DNA from: Candidatus Amarolinea dominans
GTDB lineage: Bacteria > Chloroflexota > Anaerolineae > SSC4 > Amarolineaceae
Assembly (NCBI GenBank): GCA_016719785.1
Contig: JADJYJ010000018.1
Location: 135,462 to 199,461 of the forward strand
Length of the DNA: 64,000 nucleotides
Direction of reading: 5' to 3'
Under the pieces are notes generated by a model. That model saw only the letters and a list, made by a program, of their open reading frames with translations, was not told where the DNA came from and did no database searches. The position numbers were made by a program, and so were the translations under genes. This document shows positions 16,501 through 24,174 of the stretch, piece by piece (position 1 is the stretch's first letter; each line of letters starts with the position of its first letter).

Positions 16501-17591
16501 CCAACAACGGCAACCTGGACATCACCCTGCAATCGCCGCAGGGAACGATTGTCACTCTCAGCACCGACAACGGCGGTACGAATGACAATGGCTTCGCCGG
16601 CACGGTGTGGGATGACGACGCCAACCCCGGCGGCCAGGTGCCGTACGTGAACAACAACGGCCTGGTGAACGATCAGCTGTACGTCAATCTCGTCACCGCC
16701 TCGCCGCTGGTGATCGAAGAAGCGTTCGGCGCCTTCATCGGCGAGGACCCCAACGGTGTTTGGACGCTGACCATCTCCGACGACGCGTCGGTCGACGGCG
16801 GCAGCCTCAACAGTTGGACGCTGCAAGTGACCTCGCTGGACGCCGCGCCGAGCACGGCGAGCGCCGCAAGCTCCAATTCGACGCCGGTTGCCATCACCGC
16901 GACGGGCACGCCTGTCGTGACCTCGTCCATCATGGTCAGCGGCCTGCCGACCTTCCTGACCGACTTGAACATGACCACCTTCATCTCGCACACCTTCAAC
17001 GGCGACCTGGACATGACGCTGCGTTCGCCGCAGGGCACCATCGTCACCTTCTCCAGCGACAATGGGAGCAGTTTCGACCATGTGTTCCTGGGCACGCTGT
17101 GGGATGACGACGCCAACCCCGGTGGTCAGGTGCCCTATACCAACAACAACGGCCTGGTGACCGATCAGTTGTACGTCAACCTGACCCTGGCCTCGCCGCT
17201 CGTGCCTGAGGAGGCGTTCGCCGCCTTCATCGGCGAAGACCCCAACGGCGAATGGCTGGTGACCATCTCGGACGACGCCAACCTCGACGGTGGCAGCCTC
17301 AACAGTTGGTCGCTGGACATCCAGACCGGATCGTGCGGCGCGGTACCCACGGCCACGCCGACGGCCACTTCTGCGCCGCCCACCGCGACGCCGACCGACA
17401 CGCCGGTTCCGCCAACGGCGACCGTCACCCCCACCGCGACGCCCACGCCCGGCTCCCCGACCGGCGTCGAGCTGAGCAGCCTCGACAGCGGCTCAGCACC
17501 CAGCCCCGTCAGCGCCTGGCCGCTCATGGCCCTGGCCCTGGTGACACTGACCGCTGCGGCCGCCCTCCTGCGCCGCCGTAGTACGCGCTAG
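13524..17591 (+). CDS. Secreted multi-domain protein with PPC and four P/proprotein-convertase domains
   Basis: 1355-residue surface protein. It has a signal peptide (residues 1-29, hydrophobic LLLIVGLLLAVAIPG) and two PPC-like domains (about 13780-14130 and 14157-14520; VEPNNT/VEPNDT, DxDxF). A P/Homo-B-like domain (14560-14990) is followed by a jelly-roll region (15020-15540), P-domain 2 (15655-16080) and P-domains 3 and 4 (16355-16835, 16870-17335; near-duplicates with DPNG.W.L.ISDDA). Thr/Pro linkers separate them, including about four copies of a 13-residue TATPTDTATPEPA unit (16105-16275). The C-terminus has a hydrophobic helix and RRRSTR, resembling a sorting tail. No protease domain is present, so the role is likely adhesive or scaffold. 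Start 13524 has AGGAGG upstream. Confidence 0.8.
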   Translation: MHAPRTLRLLLIVGLLLAVAIPGSLALARTNAAPDQAPLPTQAEPPKAIELIPQDDVDEGKTPDGVYGSQFAPYQPLDQALQAEVEPNNTAATATALASNDGVVWGAVFPNGDLDYFSFTANAGDRVYAAVMTSFSSNASTDSVLTLFASDGTTVVETDDNDGSLGSSSSTIAGANIVSGGAYFLQVKHFSATNHLRPYHLHVRVQSGSPTAEVEPNDTPGTANALPAFGWMTGTTSSATDADWFSLALNAGDTIYASLDLDPTRDNTQWNGSLGIGLFSNYYLTVNDASVGSATNPLSEAHFMTVRETGTYYIWVGVPAGGTTFGDYNLSVSVHPAAPETCTTYTSTDVPKALGPGATTASSTITVPGNPRIADLNVTVELTHTVMTELDVTLMAPGGNEVGLFTDVGQSTAGVFVTMTTTLDDEAAIPIAVYLLQPGPAFEPEYVYRLDWFDGQDAGGAWTLKLTDDTANTNGGTLLGWSMRVCEPTPPPVCPGGTTPVTVYSSDFEATDGGFTHSGTADAWAWGSPTAAPINTCNGGVNCWKTNLTGLYNVSSNQDLVSPNISLAGLVGPVVVTWSQKYQIESASYDHAYVDFREVGGANPSRLWEWYGATMTTGVGAVTIQESAGWGTRQRDLSSYAGLNTELVFHLDTDTSGQYAGLAVDDVSVTACQPAGATFTPTVTPTVTPTPTDTPTPTNTPTATPVPAGFTCSTPNVAIPDNNPTGVSDTLNVGSTGTLNDVNVFVRATHTWVGDTSFAVTHNATSVTVIDRPGVPLSTFGCSGDNITATLDDEAATPVEDECAASVPTINGTFIPNNALSAFDGMDQSGAWTITAVDAAGGDTGVLVEWCVQTETSVPPTATPTDTATPEPATATPTDTATPEPATATPTDTATPEPATATPTDTATPEPATATPTNTSVPPTPTPTNTPTAIVGVIPPAPPVCTASTLDFTNNTPVTIASTAATVVSSTLTVVGAAPYLWDINLTTNISHTNNGNLDITLQSPQGTIVTLSTDNGGTNDNGFAGTVWDDDANPGGQVPYVNNNGLVNDQLYVNLVTASPLVIEEAFGAFIGEDPNGVWTLTISDDASVDGGSLNSWTLQVTSLDAAPSTASAASSNSTPVAITATGTPVVTSSIMVSGLPTFLTDLNMTTFISHTFNGDLDMTLRSPQGTIVTFSSDNGSSFDHVFLGTLWDDDANPGGQVPYTNNNGLVTDQLYVNLTLASPLVPEEAFAAFIGEDPNGEWLVTISDDANLDGGSLNSWSLDIQTGSCGAVPTATPTATSAPPTATPTDTPVPPTATVTPTATPTPGSPTGVELSSLDSGSAPSPVSAWPLMALALVTLTAAAALLRRRSTR

Positions 17592-18061
17592 ACCCGTTGG
17601 GCATGAGGTGGGGCCGAGAGATTGATCCAACTGATGGTGAGACTCACGCCGGCCCCGCCTCGTGCCCCGGGATGCCTCGGGGCCGGCAGATGCTGGCGGG
17701 TGGGGCTCGGGGGGGGGGCGCGCACCCCCGGCGGGCGCCAACCCCCCCCCTCCCGCGCCCCCGCGCGCCCCCCCGCGCCCGCGGCCCCCCGCGGGGGGGG
17801 GGGGGGGGGGCGGGGGGGGGGGCGGCGGCGCCGCCCGGGGCCCGGGCCCCGCCCCCCGGCCCGGGGGGCGGCCCCGCCCCGGGCCCCGCCGCGCGGCGAG
17901 TGGGGCCTGATCAACACTCAGACACGAGCTGGCGTCGGTGATTGATTCATCCGGTGGCGAGACTCACGTCGGGCTCATCTCGTGCCCCTCTTGCAAACCA
18001 CCGCCAATGCGGGTATAATCCCCTCCTTGCCGTGCCAATCCCATCATCAGGAAGACCGACG
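17592..18061. other. Intergenic low-complexity poly-G/C block flanked by a diverged direct repeat
   Basis: About 17705-17900 is almost pure G/C with runs up to about 19 G, unlike anything else in the window. It is flanked by similar stretches containing GAGACTCACG (17640 and 17960 areas). No gene is seen; the short frames here are composition artefacts. It may be an assembly or base-calling artefact rather than real sequence. The right end carries the formate dehydrogenase promoter. Confidence 0.6.
17991..18019 (+). promoter_or_regulatory. Promoter of the formate dehydrogenase cluster
   Basis: TTGCAA at 17991-17996 and TATAAT at 18014-18019 with a 17-bp spacer, about 40 bp ahead of the NuoEF start. 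Confidence 0.65.
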
Positions 18062-19813
18062 ATGCCTGTTTCCGCGCTCTCCCCTTCCGAATCTGTGGCG
18101 TCTGTCCTGGCGTCTTTCCAGGGCAAGGGCCGCGCTTACCTGCTGCCCTGTCTGCTGGCCGTGCAGCGCGCCCACGGCTGGCTCTCACCTGATCTTGTGA
18201 CCCGCGTCGGCGCCGCGCTGGCCGTGCCCCTGGCCGACATCTACGGCGTCATTGACTTCTACACCATGCTCTACAGCCAGCCACATGGCCGCCGCCTGCT
18301 GCGCGTGTGCGATGACATCGCTTGCTATCTGGCTCAGCCGACCAACAGCGAGTCGTTGCGCGACGCCATCGCCACCCACACCGGCCTGCGCCAGCATGGC
18401 GATACCACGCCCGACGGCGCGTTCACCCTGGAGTTGATGCCCTGCCTGGGCCGTTGCACCGACGCGCCGGCGGTCTTGCTGGATGAGACGCCGCTGCCCG
18501 CCGCTGCCCTGCTCTCCTGGTTGGCCTCGGATCGTGACGCCGATGTCTTGCCCGCTGCTGTTGAAACCGCTCCCCCGGCGCCGGTGCTCGGTGACGTGGT
18601 GCTGGCGGACCATGTGGGCCGGGTTGATCCCTGGAGCCTGGCGGACCATGAGCAGCGCGGCGGATTTGCGGCCCTGCGCCAGGCCCTGGGCGCCATGACG
18701 CCGGCCGCAGTCGTGCAGGCGGTCGAGGCGTCGGGCCTGGTGGGCCGCGGCGGCGCCGCCTTTCCCACCGGGGTCAAATGGCGCAGCGCCGCGGACGAGC
18801 CGGCCACGCCCAAGATGGTGGTGTGCAACGCGGACGAGAGCGAGCCAGGCACCTTCAAGGACCGCATTTTGCTGCAAGGCGACCCCTTCCGCCTGCTCGA
18901 GGCGATGGCGCTGACCGCCTACGCGATTCAGGGGCAAGGCGAGGTGAGCGGTTACATCTACCTGCGCGGCGAGTACGGCTACCTGGCGCCGCTGCTGGAA
19001 AACGCACTGGCCCGCTGCCGCGAGGCCGGTTACCTGGGCCATCATCTGTTGGGTAGTCACTTCGACATCGAGCTGCGCCTGGGCGCGGGCGCGTACATCT
19101 GCGGCGAAGAGACCGCGCTCTTCGAGTCCATCGAAGGCAAGCGCGGGATGCCCCGCATCAAGCCGCCGTTTCCGGTGCAGGTGGGCCTCTTTGGCAAACC
19201 CACGGTCATCAACAACGTCGAGACCTTCTTCAACATCCCGCCCATCGTGCGCCACGGCCCTGGCTGGCTGCGTCAGTACGGCACCGCGCAATCGCCGGGC
19301 ACCAAGCTCTTCGGCGTCAGCGGCTGTGTGCAGCGCCCGGGCCTCTACGAACTGCCGCTGGGACGCTCCTTGCGCCATCTGCTCTTCGATCAGGCCGGCG
19401 GGCCGCTGCCCGACCGCCGCATCACCAGCGTGCTCCTGGGCGGCGCGGCCGGCGCCTTCGTCAGCGCGGCCCATTTCGACGTGGCCCTCGACTGGCAGTC
19501 GCTGCGTGAAATTGGCGCCACGCTCGGTTCTGGCGCGGTGATGGTGCTGGATGATCGCGTGGCCCCCTGGGAAGTGGTCAGGCGCGTGGCCCACTTCTTT
19601 GCCCATGAGTCGTGCGGCAAGTGCTATCCCTGTCAGATGGGAACCCAGCGCCAGGTCGAGATCGTCGAACGCCTGCGCACCAGCCAGGCGCGCCCCCACG
19701 ATCGGCTTGACCTGGATGACCTGGCGGGCGCAATGCGTGACGCGTCGCTCTGCGGCCTGGGACAAACCGCCTCTGGTGCGATCTTGAGCGCGGTGGAACT
19801 GTTCGGCGGTTGA
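18062..19813 (+). CDS. NuoE-NuoF fusion: NADH-binding diaphorase subunit of formate dehydrogenase
   Basis: 583-residue fusion. Residues about 1-165 are a NuoE-like thioredoxin-fold [2Fe-2S] domain (cysteines in CDDIAC and CLGRC). The rest is NuoF: the FMN/NADH site in GRGGAAFPTGVKW and NADESEPGTFKDR, GAGAYICGEETALFESIEGKRG, and the C-terminal [4Fe-4S] ligands ESCGKCYPC plus SLCGLGQ. It passes electrons between NAD(H) and the ferredoxin-type subunit encoded downstream. The start at 18062 is preceded by GGAAGACCGACG. With fdhD, the ferredoxin subunit and fdhA following, this is a soluble NAD-linked formate dehydrogenase rather than part of complex I. Confidence 0.9.
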   Translation: MPVSALSPSESVASVLASFQGKGRAYLLPCLLAVQRAHGWLSPDLVTRVGAALAVPLADIYGVIDFYTMLYSQPHGRRLLRVCDDIACYLAQPTNSESLRDAIATHTGLRQHGDTTPDGAFTLELMPCLGRCTDAPAVLLDETPLPAAALLSWLASDRDADVLPAAVETAPPAPVLGDVVLADHVGRVDPWSLADHEQRGGFAALRQALGAMTPAAVVQAVEASGLVGRGGAAFPTGVKWRSAADEPATPKMVVCNADESEPGTFKDRILLQGDPFRLLEAMALTAYAIQGQGEVSGYIYLRGEYGYLAPLLENALARCREAGYLGHHLLGSHFDIELRLGAGAYICGEETALFESIEGKRGMPRIKPPFPVQVGLFGKPTVINNVETFFNIPPIVRHGPGWLRQYGTAQSPGTKLFGVSGCVQRPGLYELPLGRSLRHLLFDQAGGPLPDRRITSVLLGGAAGAFVSAAHFDVALDWQSLREIGATLGSGAVMVLDDRVAPWEVVRRVAHFFAHESCGKCYPCQMGTQRQVEIVERLRTSQARPHDRLDLDDLAGAMRDASLCGLGQTASGAILSAVELFGG

Positions 19814-19842
19814 ATCAAGACAAATGGAAATCAGACAAACTG

Positions 19843-20715
<873 letters not shown>

Positions 20716-20733
20716 CGATGAAGGAAGGGGATC

Positions 20734-20964
20734 ATGGCACTCAATCAAGTTCATAACTACAGCGTCTGGCATCAGGCGGGCAGCGACAAGGCGGAGATTC
20801 GCCTGCTGCTCGACAGCGGCTCACTGGCGACGATCAGCAATCTGCCGCTGACTTCTGCCAATTTCATCCTGGACCTGCTGCGGCATGAAAAACCAATCTA
20901 TTGGGACAGCGTGGCGCGGCTGGTCTACACCTCGTCCTGGGAGCCGGTCGGCGAAGGGGAGTAG
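20734..20964 (+). CDS. Small 76-aa protein of the formate dehydrogenase cluster
   Basis: 76-residue soluble protein of unknown function between fdhD and the ferredoxin subunit. AAGGAAGGGG precedes the ATG, and its stop TAG directly abuts the ATG of the next gene (TAGATG), so it is a true member of the cluster. It has alternating hydrophobic strands (EIRLLLDSGSLATISNLPL, FILDLLRHEKPIYWD) and a Trp-rich C-terminal part (YTSSWEPVGEGE), but no Cys, metal motif or membrane segment. A role in assembly or stability of the dehydrogenase is inference from position only. Confidence 0.7.
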   Translation: MALNQVHNYSVWHQAGSDKAEIRLLLDSGSLATISNLPLTSANFILDLLRHEKPIYWDSVARLVYTSSWEPVGEGE

Positions 20965-21675
20965 ATGAACAATTCGTCTGTACCTGCGACGGTCGGCGTT
21001 GTCATTGACGGTCACGCGCTGACCGTACCCGCCGGCACGACGGTGTTGGCCGCGGCGGTCGAGATTGGCGTGGACATCCCCACTCTGTGCTACCACCCCA
21101 ACCTGACGCCCAACGCGGTCTGCCGCATGTGCGTGGTGGAACCGACACGCGGCCGCACCCTGATCCCGGCCTGCGTCGCGCCCTGCGTGGAAGGGTTGGA
21201 GGTGCAAACGGACACCCCGCGCGTGCGACGCGCGCGCAAGGTGATCCTGGAACTGCTTCATTCGACCGTGGATTGCTCCGAAGCGCCGCAGATCGCAACC
21301 TATAGCGCCCGTTTTGGCGCGGACCCGACCCGTTTCGCCGGCGGCGAGCGCCGCGACGCGGCCTTCGAAGACGACAATCCCTTCTATGTGCGTGACTACA
21401 GCAAGTGCATCCTCTGTTGGCGCTGCGTGCAGGTCTGCGCCGATGATGTGCAAAACACCTTTGCCCTCACCCTGGGCGAGCGCGGCTTTCATACGTCCAT
21501 CACCACCTTTTTCAACGCGCCGATGCCCGACACGACCTGCGTCTTCTGCGGCAACTGCGTGGAGGTGTGCCCAACCGGCGCGCTCAAGGGCAAACAGGAA
21601 TGGCTGCTCGACCAGGGGCTGGCGTGGCAAAGCCGCAAACCCAAGCCCAGGCGAAGCGACAAACCAGAAACCTAG
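20965..21675 (+). CDS. Ferredoxin-type electron-transfer subunit (HoxU/NuoG N-terminal-like)
   Basis: 236-residue iron-sulfur protein. The N-terminal [2Fe-2S] domain has Cys42, Cys53, Cys56 and Cys70 (LCYHPNL...CRMC...PAC). A middle NuoG-like His/Cys region (LLHSTVDCSEAP) is followed by two [4Fe-4S] motifs, CILCWRCVQVC and CVFCGNCVEVCPTG. It bridges the formate-oxidising FdhA and the NuoEF diaphorase. It starts directly after the 76-aa gene and ends 105 bp before fdhA. It has the layout of HoxU rather than full NuoG, as the molybdopterin part is the separate FdhA. Confidence 0.9.
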   Translation: MNNSSVPATVGVVIDGHALTVPAGTTVLAAAVEIGVDIPTLCYHPNLTPNAVCRMCVVEPTRGRTLIPACVAPCVEGLEVQTDTPRVRRARKVILELLHSTVDCSEAPQIATYSARFGADPTRFAGGERRDAAFEDDNPFYVRDYSKCILCWRCVQVCADDVQNTFALTLGERGFHTSITTFFNAPMPDTTCVFCGNCVEVCPTGALKGKQEWLLDQGLAWQSRKPKPRRSDKPET

Positions 21676-21780
21676 CCGCCGTGTGTAGACGTCTCCGCGC
21701 GCGACGATAAGAGATCCTTGGCGTCCTTCGCGTCTTGGCGGTTCAATTTCCTACCAGCAGTAGAGTCAGGAGGAGACCAA

Positions 21781-24021
21781 ATGATAGCCGACCATGTCAC
21801 CCGTTCCACCTGCGCCTACTGCGGCGTGGGCTGCCAGGTCAATCTGCACGTCAACGCCGAGCAGGTGATCTTCCGCGTGAATGCGCCGCACGACACAGCG
21901 CCCAACTACGGCCGCCTGTGCGTCAAGGGGCGTTTTGGCATGGACTTTGTCTACCATCCCAGCCGCCTGACCACTCCGCTGATCCGTCACGACTACGCCG
22001 ACATCCAGGCCGGGCGCGTCCGTCGAGGCCCGCTTGACCTGGATGGCTTTCGCCCGCTGACCTGGGACGCCGCGCTCGACTTGGTCGCGCAGCGGCTGAT
22101 CGCGATCAAGGTGCAGCATGGCGGCGATGCCATTGCCGGGCTTTGTTCGGCCAAGGCCACCAACGAAGACAACTATGTCTTCCAAAAGCTCATGCGTCAA
22201 CTGCTGGGCACGAACAACGTGGATCACTGCGCGCGGCTCTGTCACGCTGGATCTGTCACCGGCCTGCAGATGGCGCTTGGCTCCTCGGCCATGTCGAACT
22301 CGATTGCAGAGATGCCCACTTTGGAGTGTTTCATCGTCACCGGCTCGAACACCACCGAAACCCACCCGGTCATCGCCACCTTCCTCAAGCAGGCGGTGCG
22401 CAAAAACGGCGCACATCTGATCGTGGCCGATCCGCGTCACATTGAGCTGGCCGATTTCGCCGAGGTGTGGCTGCGCCAGAAGCCGGGCACCGATGTGATC
22501 CTGTGGCAGGCGCTGGCGCATGTCATCGTGCGCGAGGCATGGTACGACGCCGATTTCATCCGCACGCGCACCGAAGGCTTTGCGGACTATATCGAGAGCC
22601 TGGAACGCTGGACGCCGGCCTATGCTCAAGAGATGACCGGCGTGCCGGCCGCGGACATCATCAAGGCGGCGCGGCTCTATGCGCAGGCTGAGCGGGCCGC
22701 GATCTACTGGGGCATGGGCATCAGTCAGAGCACGCATGGCACCGACAACGCGCTGGCGCTGGCGAACCTGGCGTTGATGTGCGGTCATCTGGGCGCAGAG
22801 GGCGCCGGCCTCAACCCACTGCGCGGGCAGAACAATGTGCAGGGCTGCTCGGACGCCGGCGGGCTTTTCAACGTCTTTCCCGGCTATCAGCGTGTGGATG
22901 ACCCCGCCATCCGTGCGAAGTTTGCCTGGGCCTGGGGCGCGCCCCTCAACCCACAGCCAGGGCTTGCCACGCCGGAGATGGTGGACGGCGCGGGCAGCGG
23001 TGCGCTGCGCGCCTTCTACGTGATGGGTGAAAACCCGCTGATGAGCGAGCCGAACCTGGCTCATGCGCGGCACTGCCTGGAGAACCTGAATCTGATCGTC
23101 TGCCAGGACATCTTCTTCAACGAAACCTGCGCCTACGCCGACATCATCCTGCCGGCCACCAGCTTTGCCGAAAAAGAAGGCACCTTCACCAACTCGGATC
23201 GCCGCGTGCAACGGGTGCGCGCCGCGATCAAGCCGATCGGCACGGCGCGGGCCGATTGGGAGATCGTCTGCGATCTGGCCGGCCGCGTGGCGCAGCAACT
23301 GCATGCGCTGGGCGCGGCGCCAGGTCTGCCCGGCGGCGCTCTGCCGGCGGCCGCACCGACCGCGGTGGCGGACCTGGCCCTGGGCGCGCTGTCCTCCTAC
23401 GCCTACGACCATCCGGAGGCCATCTGGCAGGAGATGGCGCGCTTGACCCCGCCTTTCCAGGGCATCAGCTACGGCCGGTTGGAGGCGGAGGGCGGCGTCC
23501 ACTGGCCCTGCCCCACGCCCGATCACCCTGGCTCGCCCTACCTTTTTGCCGAGAGCTTTCCGCGCGGCCGCGGTAAATTCCACAGCCTCGACTTCCTGCA
23601 GCCGCACGAGCTGCCGGACCCAGACTACCCGCTGATTCTGTCCACGGGGCGCGTGCTCTTCCACTGGCATGGCGGCACGATGACGCGGCGCTCGAAGCTG
23701 GACGAGATCTACCCGGAGGCGGTGGTTGAGGTGCATCCCGATGATGCGCTGGCGCTGGCGGTTAGCTCAGGGGCGTGGGTGGAACTCAAGTCGCGGCGCG
23801 GGCGTGTCGAGTGCAAGGTGTTGGTGACGGGGCGTTCGCCGCAAGGGACGGTCTTCTTGCCCTTTCACTTTGCCGAAGCCGCGGCCAATGAGTTGACCCT
23901 GCACGATCTCGATCCGCTGGCGAAAATTCCCGATTACAAAGTGTGCGCCGTGCGCCTGACGCCATTGGCGCGGCCGGGCGGCGCTGTGAGCGGTGTCAGC
24001 AGCCCTGGCGCGCGGCGCTGA
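21781..24021 (+). CDS. fdhA: Formate dehydrogenase catalytic subunit (molybdopterin, Cys type)
   Basis: 746-residue DMSO-reductase-family molybdoenzyme oxidising formate to CO2. The N-terminal [4Fe-4S] ligands are C11, C14, C18 and C47 (CAYCGVGC...GRLCVKG). The active-site residue is Cys154 in DHCARLCHAGS, where selenoenzymes have Sec, followed by the catalytic His. Other family marks are GSNTTETHPV, MGISQSTHGTDNA, GQNNVQGCSDAG, ATSFAEKEGTFTNSDRRVQ and the C-terminal LSTGRVLFHWHGGTMTRRS. The start has CAGGAGGAGACCAA upstream. No Tat signal is seen, so the enzyme is cytoplasmic. It is last in the cluster. Confidence 0.93.
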   Translation: MIADHVTRSTCAYCGVGCQVNLHVNAEQVIFRVNAPHDTAPNYGRLCVKGRFGMDFVYHPSRLTTPLIRHDYADIQAGRVRRGPLDLDGFRPLTWDAALDLVAQRLIAIKVQHGGDAIAGLCSAKATNEDNYVFQKLMRQLLGTNNVDHCARLCHAGSVTGLQMALGSSAMSNSIAEMPTLECFIVTGSNTTETHPVIATFLKQAVRKNGAHLIVADPRHIELADFAEVWLRQKPGTDVILWQALAHVIVREAWYDADFIRTRTEGFADYIESLERWTPAYAQEMTGVPAADIIKAARLYAQAERAAIYWGMGISQSTHGTDNALALANLALMCGHLGAEGAGLNPLRGQNNVQGCSDAGGLFNVFPGYQRVDDPAIRAKFAWAWGAPLNPQPGLATPEMVDGAGSGALRAFYVMGENPLMSEPNLAHARHCLENLNLIVCQDIFFNETCAYADIILPATSFAEKEGTFTNSDRRVQRVRAAIKPIGTARADWEIVCDLAGRVAQQLHALGAAPGLPGGALPAAAPTAVADLALGALSSYAYDHPEAIWQEMARLTPPFQGISYGRLEAEGGVHWPCPTPDHPGSPYLFAESFPRGRGKFHSLDFLQPHELPDPDYPLILSTGRVLFHWHGGTMTRRSKLDEIYPEAVVEVHPDDALALAVSSGAWVELKSRRGRVECKVLVTGRSPQGTVFLPFHFAEAAANELTLHDLDPLAKIPDYKVCAVRLTPLARPGGAVSGVSSPGARR

Positions 24022-24081
24022 GCAATGAGAATTTCTCCGCTGTCCAATGCCAACTCGTGGCTGCATCCCGCCCGCCAGCAG

Positions 24082-24135
24082 ACCGGCACTTCGCCGCGCA
24101 ACCAACCTGCACGTTGCGCACACTGAAGTGCCGGT
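24082..24135. repeat. Small inverted repeat between fdhA and the giant convergent gene
   Basis: ACCGGCACTTC (24082-24092) pairs with GAAGTGCCGGT (24125-24135). The two genes converge here. No T-run follows on either side, so it is not a typical intrinsic terminator. Confidence 0.5.
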
Positions 24136-24174
24136 CACTTCCAATCGCGTCACCAGCGCACCCCTGCGCCGCAG

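Noticed and set aside
17597..17945. Several 80-115-codon frames in the poly-G/C block
   Set aside because: Pure composition artefacts (Pro/Gly/Ala/Arg only), probably on unreliable sequence.
21766..23736. 656-codon minus-strand frame opposite fdhA
   Set aside because: A GC-driven shadow; the plus strand encodes a full molybdoenzyme.
24022..24174. Intrinsic terminator between fdhA and the giant gene
   Set aside because: The inverted repeat lacks a T-run on either strand; listed only as a repeat.
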